Made by a program: the position numbers and the translations under genes
The notes under the pieces: generated by a model
The model's database searches: none
Told to the model about the DNA's origin: nothing
The model's input: only the letters and a program-made list of their open reading frames with translations
Source: Bacteroidota bacterium
GTDB lineage: Bacteria; Bacteroidota; Bacteroidia; Chitinophagales; Chitinophagaceae
Direction: 5' to 3'
Length of the DNA stretch: 64,000 nt
Assembly (NCBI GenBank): GCA_018268055.1
Contig: JAFDXF010000038.1
Coordinates: 1-64,000, forward strand
Shown here: one piece after another, positions 1 to 11,400 of the stretch
Numbering within the stretch: position 1 is the first letter of the stretch
How the letters are laid out: every line of letters starts with the position of its first letter

Positions 1-35
1 CAATAATCTGGGCAAACAATGTTAAGTTTGTCATG

Positions 36-106
36 AGAGAAAGTTTGGTTTGTTCTGCAACCTCAAAGCTAACCTTTGAGTTACATTCAAAACTTTCTCT
101 TTTTTA
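36..106 (+). terminator. Branched hairpin with T-tract, probable terminator of an off-window gene
   Basis: Outer arms AGAGAAAGTTT (36-46) and AAACTTTCTCT (90-100) pair perfectly. An inner hairpin, CTCAAAG (62-68) with CTTTGAG (74-80), sits inside the long loop. The outer arm runs into six T residues, as in an intrinsic terminator reading rightwards. The gene it would end lies outside the window. A structured 3' UTR or small RNA end is the alternative. Confidence 0.5.
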
Positions 107-147
107 TTCGTTTAGGACGCTATTGGAAATAAAATATTCTTTGTATT

Positions 148-184
148 AAAGGAGTGCGAATAAGACTTATTCTCACTCCTTTTG
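148..184. terminator. Long hairpin terminator upstream of the patatin gene
   Basis: AAAGGAGTG..AATAA pairs with TTATT..CACTCCTTT around a GAC loop, with one 2-nt internal mismatch. T-rich sequence follows on both strands, so it could stop transcription in either direction. It ends only 24 nt before the next start codon, so that gene must either start inside this short gap or be attenuated here. Confidence 0.55.
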
Positions 185-207
185 TATTTTAGCAATATAA
201 TTAACCT

Positions 208-2556
208 ATGGCAATTTCAAGAGAAAATAAACGGCTTCTTTTATTGGGAGAGTTTTTTGTAGCACATACATGGCGTTACTTACTTCGTTCGTTATGGCTT
301 TTTTTTCCGGCCATTTTATTCATTCTTTTGGCTTATTGCATTTTTTGGTTATTGCCTCAGGGAAAAGATTTAATAGTCATCACTTTAGAAAACCCGCAGG
401 GCCACACTGCATTCTTAGAGTTCCTTACATTTATCATTGCATTGGTATTTTGGGTTTATGTCACTTGGTATTCAACACGCTTGGTTGCCAGAGCCAAACA
501 GTTTCAAGAGCCGGTTCACGATTCTATTTGGGACATTTTCAGAGTACAAACGCCACGCATACTTGCCTTCACTTGCATCACTGTTATCCTGCTTGCGTTT
601 TTTCAACTGGACAAATATGGCTTTCCAAATTTATCCTTTACTATGTGCAATTTATTATTAATTGCAAGTTATGGTTGGTATTTCTTTTTATATAAAGCAT
701 GGTCCACCTATATTAAAAGAGGCAATCGAGATAAAAAGCAATGGATTTATTTCTTAGAACAAACTCGTCGTGCATCATTTTGGACATTGGTATGGTTTGG
801 CATTGTAATGATGTGGCTGAAAAGCTTCTGGAGTGTTGTATTAATGTTGCTCCTTTTACAGATTGGGCTTGTATTATTGATGCTGGTAAGAAGAGAATTA
901 GACGAAGCAAAAGAAACAGAAGAAAAAAACAAGAAAGATAATATAACACCCAAAAGTAATATTTGGGCAAAAGCAAAGTACATAGTGCAACATGATGAAA
1001 ACAGAAACTATGTAAAGCTGTTTATGATTATTAGTGCTATCGGGCTGTGCATTTATCTTGCTTGTATCATTAGTTTACGTTTTGCGGTTTTTATCGGGCC
1101 ATTCCCATTTATCTTATTGGCATTCGGTGTTTTATTGGGTGCAGGCAATATCATCAGTTATTTTTCTGTATTGAAGCGATTCAACTTGCATTTCATCTTA
1201 TTTGTATTTGCTATTTTATTTGGCAGATATTTTGATTCGCACATTTTAAAACTTCAGAAGAAAGATGATACACAACCCAAGTTCAGCCAACGGCAGAATT
1301 TGAAAGAATATTTTACACAATGGATCAATGAACCCGAGCGACAAAATATTTTATTAGACACTACAGCACCGAAGTATCCCATCTATTTTGTAATGGCGAA
1401 TGGCGGCGCTTCTCGCTCAGGATATTGGACTTCTAAAATTTTAAGTAAACTGGAGGATAGTTCTAAAGGAAATTTCTCTAAACATCTTTTCTGCTTGTCC
1501 GGTGCATCGGGAGGAAGTGTAGGCAACAGTACTTTTTTTAGTTTGCTGCGTGCAAAAGACAGATTGAACAAAGCAAACATTACAAATGAAGCAGCAGCAA
1601 CCGAATTTTTAAAATCTGATTTTCTCACCTTTACCATTGCTCATCTTTTAGGGCCGGATATTTTCAGAAATTTTTTGCCGTTTCTAAATTATATGGAGAT
1701 AGACCGAGGAAGAGCATTGGCCCTGTCGCTCGAAAAGGCTGCGCCTAAAAATGCTTTTCTATACGATAGCTTTGCTGTACGTTTTTCTTCACTTATTACA
1801 CAAAAAGAAAAACCCTACTCACTTCCGGTGCTTTGTATCAATGCAACCCGAATGAGAGATGGCGCTCCGGCTGTATTCAGCAATATTTTGATTGAAAGCA
1901 GAAGTATGCAGGATAATTATTTCAATAACCGCATTGACATACTTTCTAATATTGGCGAAGGCCGAGATATTAAACTCAGTACTGCTGTAGTCTTAGGCGC
2001 AAGCTTTCCATACATCAGCCCTGCCGGAAGAATTGATAATCCATATTTGGAAAAAGACCATTCAGGAAATTGGGTGAATAAAAAAGATGCACAATACTTT
2101 GTAGATGGCGGATACTTTGACAATTCAGGAGCCGGCGTCATCAACGAAATGATTGTAGCTTTAAATAATTTAATGACAGAAGATACTGCATTTCAGAAAT
2201 ACAAAAACAGAGTTACATTTCAGGTGTTACACATATTAAATACTGACCCTAAAAAAGTAAACCGCAATCCGGTAAATTCACTGACCAACGATTTGCTGGC
2301 TCCTGTCAAAACACTCGTTGGCTCTTATGGAAAACAAACCAGCATCAACGATCAGCGATTGAAAAGTTATTTATATTCTTTGTATAAGAATGAGGAGCAT
2401 TATACTAAAATAGATTTGTATGACGAACCAATTTCCGATTTTAGTTATTCTATGAACTGGGTTTTCTCTGAAAGGCAAAGAGACACAATGAATGCAGCAT
2501 TAAACAGAAATAAAAAACTCAACAAAGAAATTAAAAATATTCTCAGCTGGAAATAA
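208..2556 (+). CDS. Membrane-anchored patatin-like phospholipase
   Basis: The 782-residue protein has two halves. Residues 1-345 carry about nine hydrophobic helices, interrupted by a charged stretch near 228-265 (KETEEKNKKD). Residues about 385-782 form a patatin-type hydrolase. Visible there are the oxyanion loop NGGASRSG (~397), the nucleophile elbow GASGGS with Ser434, and the DGG motif with catalytic Asp633 in FVDGGYFDNSG. Patatins use this Ser-Asp dyad to deacylate glycerolipids, so a membrane-phospholipid lipase acting at the inner membrane is the likely role; the substrate is not deducible. The ATG start directly follows a terminator hairpin, and a second hairpin ends the gene, so it is probably monocistronic. 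The long multi-spanning N-terminus is unlike short bacterial patatins. Confidence 0.85.
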   Translation: MAISRENKRLLLLGEFFVAHTWRYLLRSLWLFFPAILFILLAYCIFWLLPQGKDLIVITLENPQGHTAFLEFLTFIIALVFWVYVTWYSTRLVARAKQFQEPVHDSIWDIFRVQTPRILAFTCITVILLAFFQLDKYGFPNLSFTMCNLLLIASYGWYFFLYKAWSTYIKRGNRDKKQWIYFLEQTRRASFWTLVWFGIVMMWLKSFWSVVLMLLLLQIGLVLLMLVRRELDEAKETEEKNKKDNITPKSNIWAKAKYIVQHDENRNYVKLFMIISAIGLCIYLACIISLRFAVFIGPFPFILLAFGVLLGAGNIISYFSVLKRFNLHFILFVFAILFGRYFDSHILKLQKKDDTQPKFSQRQNLKEYFTQWINEPERQNILLDTTAPKYPIYFVMANGGASRSGYWTSKILSKLEDSSKGNFSKHLFCLSGASGGSVGNSTFFSLLRAKDRLNKANITNEAAATEFLKSDFLTFTIAHLLGPDIFRNFLPFLNYMEIDRGRALALSLEKAAPKNAFLYDSFAVRFSSLITQKEKPYSLPVLCINATRMRDGAPAVFSNILIESRSMQDNYFNNRIDILSNIGEGRDIKLSTAVVLGASFPYISPAGRIDNPYLEKDHSGNWVNKKDAQYFVDGGYFDNSGAGVINEMIVALNNLMTEDTAFQKYKNRVTFQVLHILNTDPKKVNRNPVNSLTNDLLAPVKTLVGSYGKQTSINDQRLKSYLYSLYKNEEHYTKIDLYDEPISDFSYSMNWVFSERQRDTMNAALNRNKKLNKEIKNILSWK

Positions 2557-2572
2557 GTTTTTTTAAATAAGA

Positions 2573-2592
2573 AAGGCTCCTTTCGGAGCCTT
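2573..2592. terminator. Bidirectional terminator between convergent genes
   Basis: AAGGCTCC pairs with GGAGCCTT around a TTTC loop. It lies between the stop codons of the patatin gene and the RHS gene. T-richness on either side is moderate. Confidence 0.7.
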
Positions 2593-2615
2593 GTCTTCGT
2601 TTAAACCTTGAATCA

Positions 2616-5600
2616 TCAATGCTTCACAACTTTTAATGTTTCTTTATTGGATAGTTTAATGATATAAACTCCGTTTACAAATCTTCCTAAATCAAGACTC
2701 TGTGCATCAGCAGCAATCTTTACTTTTTGCAACATACGTCCGCTTTCGTCAAACACATAAGCTTCTGTTCCGATTAGTTTCTTATCGCCGACTACAACGG
2801 TTATTAAACCTGAAGTAGGATTTGGATAAACAATACTTTGTTTGAATTGATTATTCTGATAATTCAAACGAACAACAGATGAATACTTAAACCGATCATC
2901 TCTGTCCATCTGCTTCAGTCGGTAAAAGAATACATTTTTATTGTATTGATCTATATTCCGATCGGTGTATTCATAATTTCTTTCAGAAGTACTGTTGCCG
3001 GCTGCAGGTACAACAGCTATTTGTGTGAACCGATTACCGTCAAATGATCTTTCTAATCTAAACTCTTTTGAATTTTGTTCAAAGGCTGTACCCCATTTCA
3101 GCAGATTATCTTTATCATGATTTGTACCGGTGAAATACAACCAATTAACCGGAAGTGTATTTCCAAGTGAAGCACATACAATTTCATTTTGTCGCAATGT
3201 TTCGGTATTACCCACACGATCTGTCGCTAAAACAAAGAAACAATAATCGCCGCCAGATGGTAAAGTAAGCGCTGTATCTGTACTGGTCATTCGTGGAATC
3301 AACACGCTATAGTTTACCTGATCATTGGAGACATATACTGTATAGTAAGCAATACCGCTTCCATTAGCATCATCAGTGCCAGTCCAGCTTAGTGTAAAGG
3401 GTTGACTGCGATTCAAGGTAACTGCATTCATGTGTGTGGTTGGTGCTACTGCGTCAATTGTATTCTTATGATTATTGGTTGGAATAGTATCATTTCCATC
3501 AAATACAATTTTTGCATAAGCAGAAATGGTATCTAAGGTAGCAGCATTGGCTACAGGCTTTACACTGAAGTTTACAAAACCATGTCCATTGTTTCCTTTG
3601 GAAGAATCTTGTTGCAATAAATAGCCCAAACGTGGATTGGCAGTAGGCAACAGCGTAATAGGATCAATAGATTGAAACTCCCAGAAAAACCGTTGATTGA
3701 TAACATCATAACCTGCAATCATATCCACATACAAATTGAGTGAATCGCGGCAATCCAATCTTCTGGAATATGTAACTGCGTCGTTAGGAACTGTAAATGT
3801 TTGATTGTTGAAACCAAATGAACCTAACTGGAAAGTAGCAGCATCTTGCTTGGGCACAACAGGAGACACAATGCGAATATGCTTAGCAGCAGCACTTGCC
3901 GATTTATCTGTTTCATATAAAATAGTATAAGGCAATCTGTCTTTCACACTCACCCAATGCTTATCCGGTACACCATCAGGACCAATGATTGCATTTGGAT
4001 CGGGAGCTTGAAGGATGGTGGTGTTGCCGCCATTTGAGTTGTTGGCGTTATTGGGATTGGATTGTTTTCCTCTACCACCTACAGGGGGACAGTCTTTTTT
4101 TCTATCCCTATTTCTGATTATATCTCTTTGCTTTTGAAGCGCTCTAAGTTTTAATTTCTTCCACAATTCTTTACGCTTCTCATAATCAGGACTATCTTTA
4201 TATTTATTTAAAAATTCGTCGTCTGATTCATACCCCCATCCTTTTGATCCCATATCTGCTTCATCATAAATATAATCTAATGCCCCTTTCCCAGTAAGTT
4301 TAGTTGACACAGCATCTGCAACGGTAAAAATAAGGCCTCCCACAAGTGTTGTTGAAATTGTGCTCTGAGCTAAATGAATAACAGACTTAGCTATATCATC
4401 CGTACTTCCATTAGAACTCAATTTATTAACCAAATCCGCTGCTTTTAAAGCAACATTCAACGCTCCGAGTACTTTACCTGCTTTATCGAAAATTTTACCA
4501 AACCCTTTTGCTAACTTTTCAACAGTTTTTGCTTCTCCCAATATAGCTTGTTCGTTTTTAAATGATTCTAGCATTGACTTGCTATCATTAAAAAGAGTCA
4601 TTAAATCAGTAACACCTGCTTGCTTTAGTGCTTGATTAAGAATTTGATTCTTTAAAAGACTATGATAAAAATCAACAACCTTTGAAAGCGCATTCAAACC
4701 TGTACTAAAAGAACTAAGAGCTGCATCAGTTTCAGTAATACCTTTATTTCTCCATTGGGCTGCATCCCACTCTTCGTCACAATCATTAAGACCCAATACA
4801 TCAATCCCATTCGCCGGATTATTATGCACATACTGATACATACCCATACCATCGCCATAGCCAATTAAATCTCGTTGGTTAAACAAACCGGTTTCGGGAT
4901 TGTAATCACGGAAATAAAAACTCGTAGAGCCGGTTAAGGTATCAAACTGTTGTCCGGTAAAGCCAAAGCGGTTACCGATCTTTGAGCCAATCAGTGTGTT
5001 GCCTGATGAATCTTTGATTGTCATCTTTCCATAAATATCATAATCATATTTTTCAACGGTTCTTCCCTGCGTGTTTGTCATTGCTTCTACCGAACGCAAA
5101 TCATTATTGTGGTAATAAAATAAGTTGCCCCCATTTTCATTTGCAATCGGCGATAAAAAACCTGCCCGATAAGTTTTATTTAAAATAGTACCTCCGCCAT
5201 CTCGTTCATCAATAGCAGCAATACCATCAAAAGTATAAGAACGTGTTACACCATTCTGGATACGGATAATTTTTCTTTTCAATGCGTCATAACCATAATG
5301 GATAATATTAGAAGCAGAATCCGACTCCCGTACCAATTGATTTTCGGAGTTATAAAATTTATAATAACGGCCATCATAAGTCAAGTTGCCTCTATCGTCA
5401 TATCTATAAACAATATTGCTGCCACCACTACTTGAAGTCATTTGATTTAGATTGTTAATGGTATAATTAGTAACTACGCCATTCAAGTTTGCTGCTGTAC
5501 GATTGCCAAGCGCATCATAAGTGTAAGTGTTATGAATCAGCGGACTTCCTTGTGGTCCTTTTTTGTAATCCATCAATCGATAATTATTATCATACACAAA

Positions 5601-8468
5601 TTGTTCGGATTTATTATTGTCGTTTAATCTGGTAATGGCTGATTTATTTCCTTCTTTATCATAAGTAATCGTAGCATTTTGAATAACGCCGTCATTTGTA
5701 CTATATGCTATCAAGCGGTTGTTTGCGTCATATTGTGATGTTGTCACCACACCATTGGCAAAGGTTTTTTGCGTCACATTATTATTCAAATCATAAGTAT
5801 AAGAAGCCAATAAACTATTATTCTTCATTACACTAATCAACCGGCTCCGTGTGTCAAAATTTTTGGCAATAACAGTTCCATCGGGATAGGTGGTGCTTTG
5901 TGTTCTTCCTGCCACATCGTAACTATAACTTACTGTTCTGCCATTAGATGTTTCAGCAGTTACTCTGCTAAGGGCATCATAAGCAAAAGAAACAGTGCCG
6001 CTATTATTGGTAGCTGTTTTTACTCTACTCAATGAATCATAAGTATAGGTAAATGTTTCGCCGCCTGGCAAAGTCTTTGAAATAAGTCGGTTTATATTAT
6101 CATATCCAAAGGAGATTGTGCTACCGTCAGTCCGCGTTGTAGTCAGTAGGTTTCCTAAATTATCATAGGTATAAGTGATGAATTTAGAATCAGGGAAAGT
6201 AGCTTTAGTAACACGATTCAATGCATCATACGTATAACTTGTTATGTTATTGTTTTGATCCTTCAAGCTAACCACATTTCCTTCATTATCATAACCCAGT
6301 GTAATAGTGCCGCCTAAATGATCGCCAATTGCGGTAATACGATTCAGGTTATCATAAGTGTAGGTTGAAGTCTTACCGTTTCTATCGGTTATAGAAATTA
6401 TATTACCGTTATTATCGTAAGCCAAGGTTATTGAATTTCCTAACGCATCTGTCAATCCTGTTATTCTATTCTTATTATCAAATTGAAAATAGGTATTTGC
6501 TCCATTTGGGTCTGTTATAGATGTGATGTTTCCAACAGCATCATAATTTATTGAGCCCAAGCTTCCGGTATTATCAGTAGAGGATTTTAATCTATTCAAT
6601 GCATCGTAAGTATATTGCATTGTTTTTCCATTTGGTAAATTCAAACCTGTAAGATTGCCATTAAGATCATATTGAAGTTGTGTCATATTCCCCATTGCAT
6701 CTTTTATAGCACTCAATCTATTTCGGGTGTCATATTGAAAAGACAATAAATTGCCCAATGGATCTTTAAAAGAAACTAAATTATCTTTTGCATCATAATT
6801 GAATTGGCTCGTATTACCCAATGCATCAGTATATTTTACCGGTCTGTTTGATGCATCGTATTGCAGCTGTACCGGTTGACTATTTTCATTCAATGCTGAT
6901 ATTAAATTTCCGGCAGCATCAAAAGTAAAATTGCTGTTATTGGTCAAAGGGTCTGTAATCTTTTTCAATCTATTCAGAATATCATATTCCAAAGCACTTG
7001 TATTTCCTCTGCTATCGGTTGTAGCGATTAAATTTCCACGTGCATTATAACTTAAAATAGCGTTGTATCCATTTGGCCCCGTTACAGATTGAGGATTTCC
7101 ATAGCTATCATAGGTATAAGTAAATGTATTTCCCTTTGGATCAGTGCTGGTTAATAAATCTCCATTGGGAGCATAGGTTGTCGAATAAATTAATCCACCG
7201 GGCTCTGTCATTTGTGTAAGGTTTCCTTTAATATCATAAGTCATAGTAGTGGCGTTCCCTTTCTCATCTGTAAAACTTGCAACATTGTTATAAGGAATAG
7301 TATAGGTGTATGTCACTGTTTGGTTCAACGCATCAGTAATCGTCAATACATTACCTGAATTATCATAAGTATATGTAGTAAGGTTACCATTGGCATCTGT
7401 TTGTCCTATCTTATTTCCTTGTTGATCGTAGGTGAAATTCATATTATATCCGCAACAATTGCTGGTCAATTTTGATAGCCAGGTTAACCCATTATTTTTC
7501 TTAAATGAATATTTTGTTACTTGATTATTGCCGCTTTCCATATAATCGGTCAAAGTAGTAGTAAGCGTGGCTGTATCATAACTAAAGCTTTGTCGTTTGT
7601 TACAACCGATTAATTCGCTACAACTATAATCGCCATAATAAATAATATCAACTACATTATTATTTTTATCGGTTACGCTTTTCATCGGGCCATTTACCAA
7701 GTAGGCATATTTAACCTTACCGCCCAATGGATCATTAACATGAATTAGATTTTTACTGCCATCATAAGAGTAAGTAGTGGTCTGAACCGGTGAGGTAAGT
7801 GCATCTGTTATACTTTGTAAATTTCCATTTCCATTATAAGCAAGCGTTATAGATTGTCCGGAAGAAGTAGCAATGGTGGTAAGCAAACTATCGGTATATG
7901 AGAAATTAAGTGCATTACCATTAGGCTCTACCATCTTTGTCAATTTTCCGTAGGTAGCATCATCAAAATAATAAATAAAACCACTTGGCTCAGTAAGCTT
8001 GTACTTACCGGTTTGATATTGTTCTAGTTTTGTAAAGATGCCAGTGGGTGATATGAAATCAGGGCCATTCTTTTTATACTTATCTTCTCTTCCATCGCCC
8101 CACAAGATGATTTTATTATTGGCTGTATCCGTTTTATAACTCATTGCATAAGACATTATCCAACCGTTTCCAAAGCCAATATTCTTGTCATAGTCATAAC
8201 TATTGTAATGAAATGTAAGATTGATATTAATACCTCTGGAAATAACATAAGCATCGGTACGTCCGAAAAACACATTGCCCGTATATGTATTTACTTCAAT
8301 ACCCATCGGACCGGAACTATTCGGGACATTCAGGTTCTGCGCTAAAGTAGATTGCAGGCCAAATGTGCTTATCAAAAGCAGCATTACCATTATTCTGTTA
8401 ATCTTATTACCCTGCATAATTTTAAGTTTAAGGCTGAAATAATTTATTATTACTTTTTTCAATTTCAT
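2616..8468 (-). CDS. Giant RHS-repeat surface protein with T9SS sorting domain
   Basis: This 1950-residue secreted protein opens with a signal peptide ending STLAQ. The ATG chosen follows the upstream stop by 2 nt; an ATG at 8417 (MQGNKINRI) gives a more usual 27-residue signal and may be the true start. Dozens of YD repeats (TYDALNRL, SYDVAGR types) fill about residues 100-1150. They end in an RHS core near 1150-1225 (GFTGQQFD, RDYNPETGLFNQRD, NGIDVLG). A helical lysine-rich tail (1226-1480) of unknown function follows, then a GPDGVPDKHW module (~1490-1665), an Ig/Fn3-like domain (~1670-1766), a common pre-CTD module (NWLYFTGTNHDKDN), and a T9SS type A tail (YPNPTSG ... GVYIIKLSNKE). RHS repeats form a shell that can enclose a C-terminal domain. 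Export across the outer membrane by T9SS and surface attachment is inferred. No immunity-like gene follows. Confidence 0.9.
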   Translation of the reverse strand: MKLKKVIINYFSLKLKIMQGNKINRIMVMLLLISTFGLQSTLAQNLNVPNSSGPMGIEVNTYTGNVFFGRTDAYVISRGININLTFHYNSYDYDKNIGFGNGWIMSYAMSYKTDTANNKIILWGDGREDKYKKNGPDFISPTGIFTKLEQYQTGKYKLTEPSGFIYYFDDATYGKLTKMVEPNGNALNFSYTDSLLTTIATSSGQSITLAYNGNGNLQSITDALTSPVQTTTYSYDGSKNLIHVNDPLGGKVKYAYLVNGPMKSVTDKNNNVVDIIYYGDYSCSELIGCNKRQSFSYDTATLTTTLTDYMESGNNQVTKYSFKKNNGLTWLSKLTSNCCGYNMNFTYDQQGNKIGQTDANGNLTTYTYDNSGNVLTITDALNQTVTYTYTIPYNNVASFTDEKGNATTMTYDIKGNLTQMTEPGGLIYSTTYAPNGDLLTSTDPKGNTFTYTYDSYGNPQSVTGPNGYNAILSYNARGNLIATTDSRGNTSALEYDILNRLKKITDPLTNNSNFTFDAAGNLISALNENSQPVQLQYDASNRPVKYTDALGNTSQFNYDAKDNLVSFKDPLGNLLSFQYDTRNRLSAIKDAMGNMTQLQYDLNGNLTGLNLPNGKTMQYTYDALNRLKSSTDNTGSLGSINYDAVGNITSITDPNGANTYFQFDNKNRITGLTDALGNSITLAYDNNGNIISITDRNGKTSTYTYDNLNRITAIGDHLGGTITLGYDNEGNVVSLKDQNNNITSYTYDALNRVTKATFPDSKFITYTYDNLGNLLTTTRTDGSTISFGYDNINRLISKTLPGGETFTYTYDSLSRVKTATNNSGTVSFAYDALSRVTAETSNGRTVSYSYDVAGRTQSTTYPDGTVIAKNFDTRSRLISVMKNNSLLASYTYDLNNNVTQKTFANGVVTTSQYDANNRLIAYSTNDGVIQNATITYDKEGNKSAITRLNDNNKSEQFVYDNNYRLMDYKKGPQGSPLIHNTYTYDALGNRTAANLNGVVTNYTINNLNQMTSSSGGSNIVYRYDDRGNLTYDGRYYKFYNSENQLVRESDSASNIIHYGYDALKRKIIRIQNGVTRSYTFDGIAAIDERDGGGTILNKTYRAGFLSPIANENGGNLFYYHNNDLRSVEAMTNTQGRTVEKYDYDIYGKMTIKDSSGNTLIGSKIGNRFGFTGQQFDTLTGSTSFYFRDYNPETGLFNQRDLIGYGDGMGMYQYVHNNPANGIDVLGLNDCDEEWDAAQWRNKGITETDAALSSFSTGLNALSKVVDFYHSLLKNQILNQALKQAGVTDLMTLFNDSKSMLESFKNEQAILGEAKTVEKLAKGFGKIFDKAGKVLGALNVALKAADLVNKLSSNGSTDDIAKSVIHLAQSTISTTLVGGLIFTVADAVSTKLTGKGALDYIYDEADMGSKGWGYESDDEFLNKYKDSPDYEKRKELWKKLKLRALQKQRDIIRNRDRKKDCPPVGGRGKQSNPNNANNSNGGNTTILQAPDPNAIIGPDGVPDKHWVSVKDRLPYTILYETDKSASAAAKHIRIVSPVVPKQDAATFQLGSFGFNNQTFTVPNDAVTYSRRLDCRDSLNLYVDMIAGYDVINQRFFWEFQSIDPITLLPTANPRLGYLLQQDSSKGNNGHGFVNFSVKPVANAATLDTISAYAKIVFDGNDTIPTNNHKNTIDAVAPTTHMNAVTLNRSQPFTLSWTGTDDANGSGIAYYTVYVSNDQVNYSVLIPRMTSTDTALTLPSGGDYCFFVLATDRVGNTETLRQNEIVCASLGNTLPVNWLYFTGTNHDKDNLLKWGTAFEQNSKEFRLERSFDGNRFTQIAVVPAAGNSTSERNYEYTDRNIDQYNKNVFFYRLKQMDRDDRFKYSSVVRLNYQNNQFKQSIVYPNPTSGLITVVVGDKKLIGTEAYVFDESGRMLQKVKIAADAQSLDLGRFVNGVYIIKLSNKETLKVVKH

Positions 8469-8470
8469 TG

Positions 8471-11400
8471 TTATCTGATTATAAAGTTTGCTTTAGTATG
8501 AGCCGGATAAGAAACCGGCGCCTTACTATAAACTGTAATTGTGCCCGATCCACCCGCTCTGATGATACCCGGAGGGCCGCCCGGCTCTGTCAATGACAAA
8601 TACAAACTTGTTCCGGCTGTATTTAATTCCTGTGGCGTAAACGCTATTGGTAAATTTTCCATACTGTATAATACTCTTGTTTGAGCAGGAACATCATAGT
8701 TCGTAGGGTTATTGTAATTGATCTGTATTGGGAATGGCCATCCGCCAAATGCAGATTCAGGAAGTACCAACTCTATTGATAACTGAGCATTTAATCCTGA
8801 TGCAGCTCCCGGATCGCAGCCGGGTTGACTACCATTGCCCATACCTGTATTCACACCGCCACCGGTAAGCAATCCGCCGTTATTTGCTTTCACTATAGAG
8901 AATCCGTTTGATAAAGTAGTTACCGACAAATCGGGCTTTTCTAATATCACATCATACACACCCAATGGTTGCCCTTGTAGATTGAATGTGGCAAACACTT
9001 GTGTACTATTGGTGAAATAAACTGCACTTGCTGTAATTGTTGTTCCCGTCTTCACCAGCTTTGCCGTCATATTATTGGTGAATAATGAACCAATGATCTT
9101 AACCGTTACATTTCCAATATTACCACCGGAGTTTGTATTCACCGATACGATTGCAAATGGCAATACTTCTGCTTTCAATGTTATATTCTGCAACGGTGGG
9201 TTATTAGTTGCACAATTCGTCATGATGTAGAAGACTGAGTCAGCAACAGAAGACATAATAATCTGCTGGTCGCCATAGTTAGAATTATTATAAGCAAAAT
9301 CAAATCTTGCCGGTGATGGAATATAACCTGCACCAATGTAAAGTTGGTTACTTACCAAATTGGGTTTATCACTCGTCAGTGAAACCATTATTGTTGCACC
9401 AATCAAATTATCCGGAACACGCAAACGGAAATAACGAGGTACTGTCTGCAATGTGGATGCCGTAAGTGTGTTCATTGGTAATGGAGTCACTTGGATATAA
9501 ACCGGTGTTGCAGATACGCCTACATTATTTTCTTTATTCGTTTCGGTTATATTATTCAATATATCTGCTTTCACTAACAAGTTATAGTTACCTTCTGTTA
9601 CTCCTGTTACCATTGGTGTTGCGCTCAAAGCATTACCCGACAATGGACTGAGATTCATTGTTCGTGTATTGAGTCCGATCAATACAGCGGTAGAATCTAG
9701 GAATGTATTCTTAGAAAGATAGATACCATCTGTGGTAACACCTGAAGCTGTATTTCCTGAGTTGTTATAAACTGTCCATTGAACTGTATTCATATTATAA
9801 CCCAGATACGTAGTTCCCGGAGCTTGAATATTCTGTACGGTCAAATCAACCGGTGCAGGTGCATATACTGTAATGTAAGCAAATGCAAGATTGTTATTAA
9901 AATTACTCTCTGCTACATTGCGAGTATTATTTGTTTGCAATATCAAAATATAATTGCCGGGTGTTATGTCTTGAGGTATAATACTGGTGGTGATGTTTTC
10001 AGTATAATTCTGACCCGGATTCAAATCTCCCTGATGTGCTTTTCCAAATAACATTCTGTCACCACCATTTCCGGGAATAAAGTCTGTAGATAGCCAAATA
10101 TAATCAGCCCAGTTATTGGGATAGGTAACACCGGCTCCAATATTATCAACCTGGAATGAAATATTTAAAGGCTGACCTAATGCGGCAGTATTTGCAACTG
10201 ATGTAAACACAGGAGTAAGATCGGGCAAATCGGGCTGTGTTATGTGTATCTTCTTTGGATTACCATTGTCCTGTATCAAATTTATATTATTTGTAAAGTC
10301 GCTCTCATAAAAACTCTGTGTTCTATTAGTATAAGCATAAATATAATAATCCCCTGTTGGCACTACAGGTATTGTAACCGTTTTGGTATCTGTATAACTC
10401 TGATTTGTATTTAATCGATTACTTTCATTAAACTCACTTATGCTTATTGCATTATTATTAAATACAGGGTCAGGAGAGATATAAATCTCATCAGACCAAT
10501 TATTATAATAATTCTGTGCAGGCATATAGCCCAGATTTTTTACTGTCCAACTTACTGAGTAAGATCTTCCTACAGTTCCATTATCTGCACCCGATACATT
10601 TGTTACAGTATGATCGGGTAAGAGATTGCGCACCGTTCTTGATACAGCAGCTACATTGTTATTAAAGTTTGCTCCTTCATACACGCCACTGTCGGCATTT
10701 GTTTTTACAAAGAAATAAGCAGGAGCATCTACCGCTTTCGGGAAGCAATTATTGATCAAGAATGAATAAGGAATAGTCAGCGCAAAAGAATCCACATAGC
10801 TTTGACCGCCTGAAAGCCATCCGCCTTGTACTCTTTTTCCAATATAATATGCTGTTGCCGGATTATAAATAGGATTACAACTGATGTAAATACTATCTGT
10901 CCAAGTTCCGCTTACGAGGTAGGGGCTCACATTGGTAACAGTATATTTGAATGGCTGATTGCTTGCTGTTACAAATGGACTGGTAACCGATATATCCGAA
11001 ACAATAAAATCTACAGCCGTAGCAGGTGTTATATTAATTGGTGCTGCAACACTTGTGTTATTATTTTTATTTGTTTCTTTAAAACTGCTGTCAAAATTTA
11101 CTTGCACATAAAAATATCTATTACCGGATGTAGCAGGAGGGAATGTGTAAGCAAAAGAGTAAGGTATAGCAGTACCTACAGGCAAATTTTCACTGAACGT
11201 TTGTCTTGCTACTTCTTGTGCATTATTATCAAATACATTTGAAGTACTTACAAACAACCTATCATTTCTATAATGATTGAACACAGCACCGGGTCCATTA
11301 TTATTGATTGAATAATAAACAACGACGGGCTGTCCGCCAATTCCATTAGGTGGGGCTGCGATTGAGCTTACCACTACATCAGGTCTATTTATTGTTATCG

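Noticed and set aside
2616..8468. RHS protein as a polymorphic toxin with immunity gene
   Set aside because: The next gene downstream on this strand is absent (the neighbour is convergent), the tail is followed by a T9SS anchor, and no known toxin fold was recognised.
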